Assembly (NCBI GenBank): GCA_947492525.1
Contig: CANLNQ010000033.1
Coordinates: 1 to 64,000 of the forward strand
Direction of reading: 5' to 3'
DNA: 64,000 nt
Source: an uncultured Granulosicoccus sp.
GTDB taxonomy: Bacteria; Pseudomonadota; Gammaproteobacteria; Granulosicoccales; Granulosicoccaceae
Positions 1-7,787 of the stretch are shown here, piece after piece (the first letter of the stretch is position 1; each line of letters starts with the position of its first letter). Under the pieces are notes generated by a model. The model did no database searches. It had not been told where the DNA came from and saw only the letters and a program-made list of their open reading frames with translations. Position numbers and translations under genes: made by a program.

Positions 1-30
1 CATGTGAAAGTAGGTCATCGCCGGGTTTTA
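1..30 (+). rRNA. rrf: 5S rRNA, 3' end only (partial)
   Basis: The first bases (CATGTGAAAGTAGGTCATCG and the GCCGGG that follows) match the conserved 3' end of bacterial 5S rRNA, equivalent to CAUGCGAGAGUAGGGAACUG in E. coli. The rest of the gene lies to the left of the window. The strong terminator 12 bases further on fits the end of an rRNA operon. The exact 3' end is estimated. Confidence 0.82.
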
Positions 31-41
31 TTCACGACCAG

Positions 42-71
42 AAAGGCCGTCCCCCAGGGGACGGCCTTTTT
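42..71 (+). terminator. Intrinsic terminator of the rRNA operon
   Basis: A perfect 13-bp stem (AAAGGCCGTCCCC at 42-54, GGGGACGGCCTTT at 57-69) with a minimal loop runs into a T tract at 67-71. It lies directly after the 5S rRNA end, so it most likely ends rRNA operon transcription. The A run at its 5' side could let it act on the other strand too. Confidence 0.92.
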
Positions 72-228
72 GCTTTGCGCTAGGGGATACTGAATTCCCG
101 CGAAAGCAGGCTCGATTCCCGCTGATCTCTGTAATTTTTCTGAATTTACCAAGTGGTGAACCAACTGCGGCCCTATGGGATGTAACCTCATGGTGCAGCT
201 GCATTGATGCGGCAAGGGATCGGCCAGT

Positions 229-1386
229 ATGAGATCAGGCAAACTGAATTATGCGTATCGACTGAGTGTGGCCCGACTGGTCATATTACGTATGCGCTTG
301 TCTCGTCTTTGGCAACGGAAATTTCTCCCCCGACGTACCACCGCACGCACTGACTCGCGGCCTCGTACGCTCCAGCGAATGGTGTTCCTGTGCGTTTTTT
401 CAGGCTTGATTGCGCTCACCTGGTTTTCCCATCAACGCTCTGCCGATAGCGGATCTCTGTCCGAGAGCAGTGTGGCGGAACAATCGCACGCCAGGACTGA
501 GGCTGTTTCACTGAACCTGAAGTCGAATGAATCGGCAGAGACGGCAGAGACGGCAGAGACGGCAGAGACAGCAGAGACAGCAGAGACAGCAGAGACAGCA
601 GAGACAGCAGACCGTGGGGAAAGTCTGCGCTCAGTGAGCCGGCAGGACATCCGGCCTGATCTGCAGATCAAGATCGATGATCTTGAAAGATCCTTGCATA
701 TTCAGGAATCAGAAAATTCATCCCTGAAGCGTCTTCTGAATGGCAAGTCAGCTGAAGCTGTGTCGCTGAAACGCGAGATAGATGATCTCAGGCAGCAGAT
801 ACAGCTATCCGAACAGGAAAAGACGCAGTTGGAAACGCAATTGCGTGAGCAGGCTCGGCAGTTTGCGGATGCACGTCGTGACTGGGAGGCATCCAATACG
901 GAGCGCAAGGTGGTGTACAACATCACCAATATACCGGTAGGTTCTCATGTGCCTGAGTACAAGTTGAAGCAGGATACTTCCATGACGGATGAGCCTGCGA
1001 GCCAGAATTCGCTCATCAGCGGGGAGAGTGCTGAGGACACCGATTCACCCAGTGATTCCCAGGCTTACACGTTTCCCTATGGTGCAGATGCCAGCGATGT
1101 GAACAGTACCGATCCGTATTCACAGTATCGCGATACCACAGGCGATGAGGTCCGCTGGAAAGGTGAGGATTTCCTGGCAGATAGTCTGATAAACGGACTG
1201 AGTGAAGACGATGCTGTCCTGTTGCAACCGGAATCCACGCTGGAGTCCTATGAGGCCGATCTGTACGACGAACCGGTAGAACAAGGCAGTTCCTTTCTCG
1301 GTACGGATGTCATCCAGCAGGAAACGTTCTTCGGACCGGCACCCGATCAGTATGAAAACCTGATCGAACCGGGTATGGCGCAATAG
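229..1386 (+). CDS. Membrane-anchored coiled-coil protein with Ala-Glu-Thr repeat, function unknown
   Basis: I do not recognise this 385-residue protein. A very basic N-terminus is followed by one hydrophobic segment at about residues 47-66 (around VFLCVFSGLIALTW), suggesting a type II inner-membrane anchor with the bulk in the periplasm. Residues 103-126 are eight perfect Ala-Glu-Thr triplets. A heptad-rich region at about 143-225 (DLQIKIDDLERSL onwards) predicts a coiled coil. The C-terminal 150 residues are acidic and low in complexity. The start is uncertain: no clear ribosome site precedes 229, and ATG codons further in (residue 22) would keep the membrane segment. It stands alone between the rRNA terminator and the lipoprotein gene at 1615. 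Codon-periodic composition and the single long frame favour a real gene. Confidence 0.62.
   Translation: MRSGKLNYAYRLSVARLVILRMRLSRLWQRKFLPRRTTARTDSRPRTLQRMVFLCVFSGLIALTWFSHQRSADSGSLSESSVAEQSHARTEAVSLNLKSNESAETAETAETAETAETAETAETAETADRGESLRSVSRQDIRPDLQIKIDDLERSLHIQESENSSLKRLLNGKSAEAVSLKREIDDLRQQIQLSEQEKTQLETQLREQARQFADARRDWEASNTERKVVYNITNIPVGSHVPEYKLKQDTSMTDEPASQNSLISGESAEDTDSPSDSQAYTFPYGADASDVNSTDPYSQYRDTTGDEVRWKGEDFLADSLINGLSEDDAVLLQPESTLESYEADLYDEPVEQGSSFLGTDVIQQETFFGPAPDQYENLIEPGMAQ
535..606 (+). repeat. 9-bp coding tandem repeat, 8 units
   Basis: Eight contiguous 9-bp units: three GCAGAGACG followed by five GCAGAGACA, with a partial unit at 607-611. Each unit encodes Ala-Glu-Thr in the coiled-coil protein. 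The block structure (all G-ending units, then all A-ending units) points to recent expansion by slippage; changes in copy number would keep the frame. Confidence 0.95.
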
Positions 1387-1614
1387 AGTGCCATGTGCGT
1401 TGCAGCCATTGAACAAAGGATCTGCCGGAAGCGCACGGTGTCGACGTTAAGTCTGATGATCGCTGAATGCGTGAAAATGTGAACTTCAACGCATAATCGG
1501 TGGAGGCTGAGTGAGAGTTTCAGGCTAGAGTTATAGGGCTGAAATGCGCAATTGCGGCTTTCTGACGAAACCGGAGTTCCGCGCCCGTCCCGCCATCAAT
1601 GGAGTGTTCACAAC

Positions 1615-2664
1615 ATGGGTTTGCTGAAAGCCCTGACCGGTATTCTCAGTGCTGTACTACTAGCCGCGTGTTCAACGAATCCGCCTGCGCCTGATGCCAA
1701 GGATCCCCTGGCCATGCAACTGATCGCAACTGATCTGGTGCATACCCTGGTGCAGATCCGATCGATTGCGGTCCCGGACACGACGCTGAGCCTGCCTGAA
1801 GAGAACTTTTCAGGCGACAATTTCGGGAACGCCCTGCAGGAACGTCTCGAGCAGGTTGGCTATGCCGTCAGAACCGTGGGGAGCAGCCCGTCGGACAAGT
1901 CCGTCAGTTACACGATTCAGCCGGGAGAAATCACATCGGATGGGCGTGACACGAGCACCTTCACGGTGAGCATCGGGTCGGTCAGTGTCAGGAGAACCTA
2001 CACGAACACAGACAGTGCCGATGTACATCCGACGGCTGAGATGCTGGTGAAGGGTGCGGATGCCACTAGTTTGCGAATCAGTAACAGCATCTTCGGTCCA
2101 TCGTCTCCTGTCGCTGAACTCGAGGAGCCTGCAACAGGCAATCAAGCACGAAGCGAATTATCTTCCGAGACTCCCGTCGACGCAGTTCCAGCTGAACCGG
2201 TGGCTGGCGTGCAACTCAGCGATCCCGGAGATATTCGGGATGCTGCTGTGCTGGCTCGCTTGCAAAGGCGACCACTGACCAACTTCCGTGAACTCAAGCG
2301 TTCGAATTTTTCCGATCTCTTCGATTCCCTGGTGCTGGTCAGGGAAACGATCGTGCCTTTCGGAAACGATTCCATCGAACTGGATGGCACTGCGCGTGCC
2401 TTGATCGCCAGTCTGGTGGATGATTTCGACATCGAGCGGGATGTGTTCTCGGTCATCGGTTGTTCCAATGGTGCAACCTCGGTGGCATCCGGACCGAAAG
2501 GACTTGCTCTGGGGCGTGCGGCCGATGTCACGGCAGTACTGGTAAGCCTTGGTGTGCCCCGACAGTCTGTGCTGGAAGAAGGGTGCTGGTCTGATGAACA
2601 TTTCGATGAAATGATGCCACGGCGTGGCGTTGTGCTCAGTCTGCAGCGCTATCCGGTTTCCTGA
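1615..2664 (+). CDS. Outer-membrane lipoprotein with OmpA-like C-terminal domain
   Basis: The chosen ATG at 1615 follows a GGAG ribosome site and gives a classic lipoprotein signal (MGLLKALTGILSAVLLAAC, lipobox LAAC), so the mature protein should be lipidated; the frame is open back to 1552 but that start would bury the signal. The 349-residue product has a poorly conserved periplasmic N-terminal half. Its C-terminal ~115 residues resemble an OmpA/MotB peptidoglycan-binding domain: a strand with FGNDSIELDGTARALIASL, then a GCSNGA turn, then GRAADVTAVLVSLGV. The usual NxxLSxxRA signature is altered to GLALGRAADV, so peptidoglycan binding is inferred, not certain. It may be cotranscribed with nothing; the next gene begins 60 bases on. 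Confidence 0.72.
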   Translation: MGLLKALTGILSAVLLAACSTNPPAPDAKDPLAMQLIATDLVHTLVQIRSIAVPDTTLSLPEENFSGDNFGNALQERLEQVGYAVRTVGSSPSDKSVSYTIQPGEITSDGRDTSTFTVSIGSVSVRRTYTNTDSADVHPTAEMLVKGADATSLRISNSIFGPSSPVAELEEPATGNQARSELSSETPVDAVPAEPVAGVQLSDPGDIRDAAVLARLQRRPLTNFRELKRSNFSDLFDSLVLVRETIVPFGNDSIELDGTARALIASLVDDFDIERDVFSVIGCSNGATSVASGPKGLALGRAADVTAVLVSLGVPRQSVLEEGCWSDEHFDEMMPRRGVVLSLQRYPVS

Positions 2665-2724
2665 CTACGGTTGCCATCACCCTGACCGCCACGCTCAAAC
2701 CGGTTTTGGGTATATAGTAGTGAC

Positions 2725-3126
2725 ATGAAGGGTGCCTGCCATTTTCAACGCTGTTGTGCTGCCGCGCGTGTGGCTGCCTATCTGTTGTTGGTGGCTGCCC
2801 TTTTGGCTCCCAAGGTGTCTCTGGCTGTAGCCGCCACCTTTGGAAACGGTTATTCGTCAGTGATTATCTGCACGGGTGGCGGTCTGGTGCGTGTATCGCT
2901 TTCACCTCAGGGTGAGGTGGTCGACGATGTGTCAGATGCCTGGGTCAGTGCGCATTGCGTACAGCAGGATACGCAAACCATCAGTTTGCAGCGCGCCTGG
3001 GCCCGAACATCCTTTCCGGAATTTTCAGTCGTGTCGCAAAGCGAGGAAGAGGCTCAGCTTGCGTCCACCCATCGACTGCTGCAAACCGTATCCAACCGAG
3101 GTCCACCACTCAGCTCCGAGCGTTGA
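2725..3126 (+). CDS. Small exported DUF2946-like protein next to the copper genes
   Basis: The 133-residue product starts with a hydrophobic export signal (about residues 15-37) and contains ICTGGG and a HC motif (AHCVQQ), ending with a SNRGPP segment. This layout (signal, IC-TG, HC, RGPP tail) resembles DUF2946 proteins, which often sit beside copper-handling genes; the usual second cysteine after HC is missing here. Biochemical function is unknown. It precedes the MbnP/MbnH/PCuAC cluster by 303 bases in the same direction, which supports a link to copper. Family assignment is by eye. Confidence 0.5.
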   Translation: MKGACHFQRCCAAARVAAYLLLVAALLAPKVSLAVAATFGNGYSSVIICTGGGLVRVSLSPQGEVVDDVSDAWVSAHCVQQDTQTISLQRAWARTSFPEFSVVSQSEEEAQLASTHRLLQTVSNRGPPLSSER

Positions 3127-3429
3127 TCTGACAGCAAATCGATTCACTGCCTTCTGACGCGTCTCGACAAACGTCGTTAGGGGGGATGATCGGCTTCTGG
3201 CAGATCTGACTCTGCTTTCGTGCTGTTCGCGGTGAGGCTGAATGCATCGAAGTGACTTTGTGCCGCAAGGTCTCTTCGCGCTCAAGCGAGCGTGCCTCCC
3301 TCGCAAATCGAGAGATTTCCCCGCTGGTCACTGTTTTGCCCGGGCAAGGCTGCCGAGCATCGAAAGACCAGGCATTGACTCTGTCGGTAGGCAAGGTCAT
3401 TGAAATCGAACCTGATGTGGCTTCTCTTC
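3127..3429 (+). other. Non-coding gap before mbnP-like gene
   Basis: I see no convincing gene in these 303 bases. Short open frames on both strands lack ribosome sites and family features. It presumably holds the promoter of the copper operon; no palindrome matching a known copper regulator box was recognised. Confidence 0.5.
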
Positions 3430-4392
3430 ATGAAAAAACGTATTCCTCTTTCCAGTCTGGCGCTGGCCAGCCTCCTCTTGCCGATGTCGTTGCCGTCTCA
3501 GGCGGCATCCTCGCAAGACATCACACTGCGGTTTTCCGGTGAGTTCAACGGACAACCAGCAGACTGCAGCACCGAGTATCCGAATATCGGGCTCAAGGCG
3601 ACGACCGTTTCACTGGCTGACTACCGTCTCTATGTGTCACGCGTTCGACTGATCGATTCCGATGGTCAGGAAATACCGGTCACGCTGGCAGATCATGGCC
3701 CGTGGCAGCACGGGGATGTTGCCCTGCTCGATTTCGAAGATGGTAGCGGCAATTGTTCCAACGGCACTGCCCCGACCAACCATGAAATCAGGGGGCAAGT
3801 GCCGATGGGCGATTACCGTGGTGTGGCTTTCGACATCGGTGTGCCGTTCGAGAGCAATCATCAGGACCCGACCCTGGCGGCATCACCCTTGAATCTGACA
3901 GCTCTGTTCTGGAACTGGCGTGGCGGCTATCGCTTCATGCGGCTGGATCTGCTGCCTGAGGGGGAGATGATTCAGTCAGAGCCTGCCGCAAGCAATGGTC
4001 ATACAGCCGGCCAGCAGGCGAAGGCGGTGGTCTCTGCAGCGTCAGAATCCGGCAAGCCAAGGCAGGCCATGGACAAGGGCGGTCATGGCAAGGCCGGCTG
4101 GGCCGTGCATCTCGGGTCAACGGCCTGCAAGGCCGATTCCCCGACCAATAGCCCGCAATCGTGTGGATCACCCAACAGGGTCGAATTGCGGTTTGCTCAG
4201 GCAGATCCTCTGGAGAGCGTATTCGTGATCGATCCCGCGAAGGTTCTGGCAGACTCCGATCTGACTCGCAATACCCGGGGCACGTCTCCCGGTTGCATGT
4301 CTGCACCGGACGATCCCGAATGTGATTCCATTCTGGCGGCCCTGGGGTTGAGTGCCAGCGGTGGCACTCAGGCCCTCGTCTCTGTCCGCTGA
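3430..4392 (+). CDS. MbnP-type periplasmic copper-binding protein (metallo-mystery pair, four-Cys family)
   Basis: The protein (320 residues from the ATG at 3430) has a clean signal peptide (MKKRIPLSSLALASLLLPMS...SQA). It then shows the MbnP/TIGR04052 pattern: ITLRFSGEFNGQPADC, YRLYVSRVRLID, GDVALLDFEDGSGNC, FWNWRGGYRFMRLD, HLGSTAC, and C-terminal paired cysteines (PGCMSAPDDPEC). In characterised MbnP a tryptophan is oxidised to kynurenine by the partner MbnH to build a copper site; Trp161 and Trp163 in FWNW are the candidates here. About 44 extra residues rich in Gly, His, Gln, Lys and Ala lie between MRLDLLPEG and AGWAVHLG, an insertion I do not expect in the family. The upstream in-frame ATG at 3400 would disrupt the signal. 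It is 16 bases from the MbnH-like gene. Confidence 0.88.
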   Translation: MKKRIPLSSLALASLLLPMSLPSQAASSQDITLRFSGEFNGQPADCSTEYPNIGLKATTVSLADYRLYVSRVRLIDSDGQEIPVTLADHGPWQHGDVALLDFEDGSGNCSNGTAPTNHEIRGQVPMGDYRGVAFDIGVPFESNHQDPTLAASPLNLTALFWNWRGGYRFMRLDLLPEGEMIQSEPAASNGHTAGQQAKAVVSAASESGKPRQAMDKGGHGKAGWAVHLGSTACKADSPTNSPQSCGSPNRVELRFAQADPLESVFVIDPAKVLADSDLTRNTRGTSPGCMSAPDDPECDSILAALGLSASGGTQALVSVR

Positions 4393-4408
4393 CAGGCAGA
4401 GCAGATCC

Positions 4409-5806
4409 ATGTCGGTAGCGACACTCGATGCGAAGCGCTTGCTGGTGTTGTCAGGCCTTTGTGCACTGCTGATTGCGGCGATTCTCTGGTATCGGATCTG
4501 GGTGCCGGCTGAAGCGCAGCCCGAGGTGCACAACGCTGAATCCACAGCCATACAGACCGTGACCCTGATCAAGCCGCTGATGGATGAGGACGTGCCACGT
4601 CAGTCTCTGGAAGGCTCATCCGATGCCGGTGCGCGGGGTTCTGCCACTGCCGGGGCGGCATTATCCGAATCCTCGTTCGATTGGCGGATTCCCGGCTGGC
4701 TGCCACCACCGCCGGTACCGGAAGACAATCCGATGAGCGAGGCGAAAGTCAGCCTGGGAAGACATCTCTTCTACGATCAACGTCTGTCACAGGATGACAG
4801 CATGGCCTGCGACAGTTGTCACCAACAGTCTCTGGGGTTTACCGACGGTCGAGCCCTGTCTGTTGGTGTGGGAGGAAGCGTTACGGAGCGCAGTGCAATG
4901 GGTCTGGCCAATGTCGGTTATTCTCCCGCGCTGACATGGGCCAACCCCCACATGACATCGCTGGAGCGACAGGCGCTGGTTCCCATGTTCAGCGAAGAGC
5001 CGGTCGAGATGGGAATGGCAGGTCAGGAGCAGATCCTGTTTGGCAAGTTGCAGCAGGATCCTCTGTACAAGGCGCTGTTTGCCGAGGCATTTCCGGAGCA
5101 CGATGGACGTATCGATCTGCTGACGATCACCCGCGCCCTGGCGGCCTTCGAACGCACGCTGGTGTCTGTCGGAAGCCCGTATGACAAATACAAGTACGGT
5201 AATGAGCTTCAAGCCCTTGGCGAGGCTGCCCTGCGTGGGGAAACCTTGTTCTATTCGGAGAAAACGGAGTGCTATCACTGTCACCAGGGTTTCAATTTCA
5301 CCGACACATTGCAGACGGCAAACAGCGGATTTGCCGAAGTGGCTTTCTACAATACCGGGCTCTATAACCTGGACGGCCAGGGCCTGTATCCGGCCGGCAA
5401 CAAGGGCCTGTTCACATTCACCAACAAGCCGGAGGACATGGGCAAGTTTCGTACTCAGTCCCTGCGCAATGTCGGCGTGACGGCCCCCTATTTTCATGAC
5501 GGCTCGGCGGCAACGCTGGATGAGGTCATTGACCACTACGCCGCTGGCGGCAGACGTGTACAAGGCGCTCTGGCCGGCAATGGCCATGAAAACCCGCACA
5601 AGGATCCCCTGGTGATGGGCTTCGAACTCAGTGACGCCGAAAGAGAGGATCTGAAGGCATTTCTGCATAGCCTGACCGATGCGGAGTTTCTCTCCAATCC
5701 GCGTTTCTCTGACCCCTGGCCAGACGGCCATCCTGCCCGTGGAGGCACGGGCATTTCTCTTGATCAATCAGATTCAACAACGACAACCGAGGTTTCAAAA
5801 CCATGA
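4409..5806 (+). CDS. MbnH-type di-heme MauG-family enzyme, partner of MbnP
   Basis: The 465-residue protein starts at the ATG at 4409 (the frame is open upstream, overlapping mbnP). A single hydrophobic segment at about residues 10-28 anchors or exports it. Two heme c motifs are visible, CDSCH (from residue 134) and CYHCH (from residue 288), in a cytochrome c peroxidase/MauG fold with GRHLFYD, LGFTDGRA, FRTQSLRNVGVTAPYFHDGS and LDEVIDHYAAGG. In the founding pair MbnH is a bis-Fe(IV) enzyme that oxidises a tryptophan of MbnP; its immediate position behind an MbnP gene supports that role over peroxide detoxification. It overlaps the next gene by 4 bases (ATGA), so translation is coupled to the copper chaperone. 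The 100-residue linker after the membrane segment is Ala/Ser rich and variable. Confidence 0.88.
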   Translation: MSVATLDAKRLLVLSGLCALLIAAILWYRIWVPAEAQPEVHNAESTAIQTVTLIKPLMDEDVPRQSLEGSSDAGARGSATAGAALSESSFDWRIPGWLPPPPVPEDNPMSEAKVSLGRHLFYDQRLSQDDSMACDSCHQQSLGFTDGRALSVGVGGSVTERSAMGLANVGYSPALTWANPHMTSLERQALVPMFSEEPVEMGMAGQEQILFGKLQQDPLYKALFAEAFPEHDGRIDLLTITRALAAFERTLVSVGSPYDKYKYGNELQALGEAALRGETLFYSEKTECYHCHQGFNFTDTLQTANSGFAEVAFYNTGLYNLDGQGLYPAGNKGLFTFTNKPEDMGKFRTQSLRNVGVTAPYFHDGSAATLDEVIDHYAAGGRRVQGALAGNGHENPHKDPLVMGFELSDAEREDLKAFLHSLTDAEFLSNPRFSDPWPDGHPARGGTGISLDQSDSTTTTEVSKP

Positions 5807-6390
5807 TGACCCCATCGAGTGTGCATGGCGTACGCGCCTGCCTGGCCAGCGCCGTGATGGCGCTGACAACCCTGACAGCCCCAGCCATGGCACATGAGTA
5901 TCGCGTCGGTGATATAGAGGTCATGCACCCCTATGCGCCACCCACACCACCAGGGGCTCCGATGGCGGCCGGTTATCTGGAGATCATCAATCACGGTGAT
6001 CAGGATGAGCGTCTGCTGGGTGGCAGTGTGACCTTTGCTCATGAGCTGCAGGTGCACGAGACCACGGTGGAAGACGACGTCAGTCGCATGCGCCAGATCA
6101 CCGATGGTCTGGTGATTCCGGCAGGGGCGACAGTCACGTTTCAGCCCATGGGCAAACACCTGATGTTCGTCGACCTGGCCGAGCCGCTGGTTGATGGTGA
6201 TCGCAAGAATGCCACGCTCTCATTCGAGCAGGCAGGCGAACTGGACGTTGAATTCGCGATCGAGCACGCGGATGCCGAGTCGATGGATCATGGCGATATG
6301 AACCACAAGGAGATGAACCATGAAGACATGAGTCATGGGGACATGAGTGAGGAAGAGACCATGGAAAAAGACAGCGCCCACAAGCATTGA
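5803..6390 (+). CDS. PCuAC family periplasmic copper(I) chaperone with His/Met-rich tail
   Basis: The signal peptide ends near APAMAHEYRV. The PCuAC domain (about residues 30-145) has the copper ligands: H-x10-M (HETTVEDDVSRM) and HLM (GKHLMFVDL). PCuAC proteins pass Cu(I) to cytochrome oxidase CuA or other cuproproteins in the periplasm. A C-terminal extension after residue 160 repeats D/N-H-x-D/E-M (MDHGDMNHKEMNHEDMSHGDM), adding a second metal site of the CopG/CopC-tail kind. The ATG overlaps the MbnH stop, so these three genes form one translational unit that likely receives, loads and moves copper in the periplasm. Confidence 0.9.
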   Translation: MMTPSSVHGVRACLASAVMALTTLTAPAMAHEYRVGDIEVMHPYAPPTPPGAPMAAGYLEIINHGDQDERLLGGSVTFAHELQVHETTVEDDVSRMRQITDGLVIPAGATVTFQPMGKHLMFVDLAEPLVDGDRKNATLSFEQAGELDVEFAIEHADAESMDHGDMNHKEMNHEDMSHGDMSEEETMEKDSAHKH

Positions 6391-6536
6391 TCAAGGGGCT
6401 TGCTGGTCGGATGAATGTCACCCGTTTCCCGGGAAAAGGGGGCGGGCGGTGCTCAGATCATGTCATGATCCTGTGATGACACTGTGTCGGGAGTAGGCAA
6501 TACTTGGTCGTTTGGTTCTGAGTTACAGCGGATTCC

Positions 6537-7784
6537 ATGAGTTTCCTACGCACGTTTCTGAAAATCGGCCTGTTGTCGTTTGGTGGGCCCGCGGCACAGA
6601 TTGCGCTGATGCATCGCATGATCGTCGAGGAAAACCGCTGGCTTGATGAAAAGCAGTTTCTGAATGCCTTGAGCTTCTGCATGCTCCTGCCCGGGCCTGA
6701 GGCGATGCAACTGGCCACGTATGCCGGATGGCGGCTGCGTGGCGTCAGGGGCGGTATTGAAGCCGGGCTTCTGTTCGTAATGCCTGGCGCGCTGGTGGTG
6801 CTGCTGTTGGGCATCGTGTATGTCTATCTCGGCGACACGCCCATCCTGAATGCGGCATTTCTGGGTATCAAGGCTGCGGTGCTGGTCATCGTGTTGCAGG
6901 CCCTTCAGCGCGTTGCACAACGCGCGTTGAAAGGCCGCATGCACTACGTATTGGCAGGTCTTGCCTTCGTGGCAATCTTCTTTCTGCAGCTGCCGTTTCC
7001 GTTGATCATCCTGCTTGCCGCCGTTATCGGCGCCCTGAGTACTCGCTTGCCGCGCGCCGGGAATGATGCCATCACGCTACCGGCCGAGGCAATTCGCAAC
7101 AGCCTGGTCGATGTCTGCAAATGGCTGCTCATATGGTGGTTGCCGGTCATTGGGTTGTGGCTGCTGGGCGGTGCAGATATCCTGGTACAGCTGGCACTGT
7201 TCTTTTCGAAGCTGGCGGTGGTCACCTTCGGCGGCGCCTATGCCGTGCTGGCTTACATGACGCAGGACGTGGTGGTACAGCAAGGCTGGTTGACGACCGT
7301 GGAAATGATGGATGGACTGGGACTTGCCGAGACGACCCCCGGACCATTGATACTGGTGACCGAATTCGTCGGCTTCGTCGCAGCCTTTCGGGAGTCCGGG
7401 CTGGCGATGGGCCTGGCGGGTGCTATCGTTGTAGTGTGGGTAACGTTTGTCCCCTGTTTTCTCTGGATATTCGTCGGCGCACCCTATATCGAATGGCTCG
7501 GCGCCCAACCCAGACTGCAAGGGGCAATGAATGCCATCACGGCGGCCGTGGTCGGTGTCATTCTCAATCTTTCACTCTGGTTCGCATTGCATGTCATGTT
7601 CGGGGAGGTGGTCGAGTTGCCGTACGGTGTTTTCTCCTTGTGGGTTCCCGCCTTGAGCACTCTGGATTGGCGAGTGCCGTTGCTGGCAATGCTCTGCGGC
7701 TATCTGCTGTTGAAGTTGCAATGGAGTGTGCTGAAGGTTCTGGCGGCGGCAGCCGTGGCCGGCCTGCTGGTGTCAAGCCTGTAG
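6537..7784 (+). CDS. chrA: ChrA family chromate transporter
   Basis: This 415-residue multi-pass membrane protein has the duplicated ChrA architecture. The N-terminal half carries FGGPAAQIALMHRMIVEENRWLDEKQF and MLLPGPEAMQLATYAGW; the C-terminal half repeats it as FGGAYAVLAYMTQDVVVQQGWLT and AETTPGPLILVTEFVGF. Full-length two-domain ChrA proteins export chromate at the inner membrane. It begins 146 bases after the copper chaperone and ends 3 bases before the ATPase gene, so chrA and the ATPase may be cotranscribed. Substrate is inferred from family; some relatives have no tested activity. Confidence 0.92.
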   Translation: MSFLRTFLKIGLLSFGGPAAQIALMHRMIVEENRWLDEKQFLNALSFCMLLPGPEAMQLATYAGWRLRGVRGGIEAGLLFVMPGALVVLLLGIVYVYLGDTPILNAAFLGIKAAVLVIVLQALQRVAQRALKGRMHYVLAGLAFVAIFFLQLPFPLIILLAAVIGALSTRLPRAGNDAITLPAEAIRNSLVDVCKWLLIWWLPVIGLWLLGGADILVQLALFFSKLAVVTFGGAYAVLAYMTQDVVVQQGWLTTVEMMDGLGLAETTPGPLILVTEFVGFVAAFRESGLAMGLAGAIVVVWVTFVPCFLWIFVGAPYIEWLGAQPRLQGAMNAITAAVVGVILNLSLWFALHVMFGEVVELPYGVFSLWVPALSTLDWRVPLLAMLCGYLLLKLQWSVLKVLAAAAVAGLLVSSL

Positions 7785-7787
7785 ATC

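Noticed and set aside
106-122. GCAGG-CTCGATT-CCCGC resembling a tRNA T arm
   Set aside because: The stem has a mismatch and no acceptor, D or anticodon arms surround it.
15-242. Minus-strand open frame of 75 residues at the left edge
   Set aside because: It runs through the 5S rRNA end and terminator; a non-coding shadow.
4787-5767. 326-residue minus-strand frame
   Set aside because: It lies entirely opposite the MbnH-like gene, whose heme motifs are clear.
6420-6445. CCCGTTTCCC/GGGAAAAGGG palindrome after the PCuAC gene as a terminator
   Set aside because: The arms touch with no loop and a mismatch, and no T tract follows; too weak to call.
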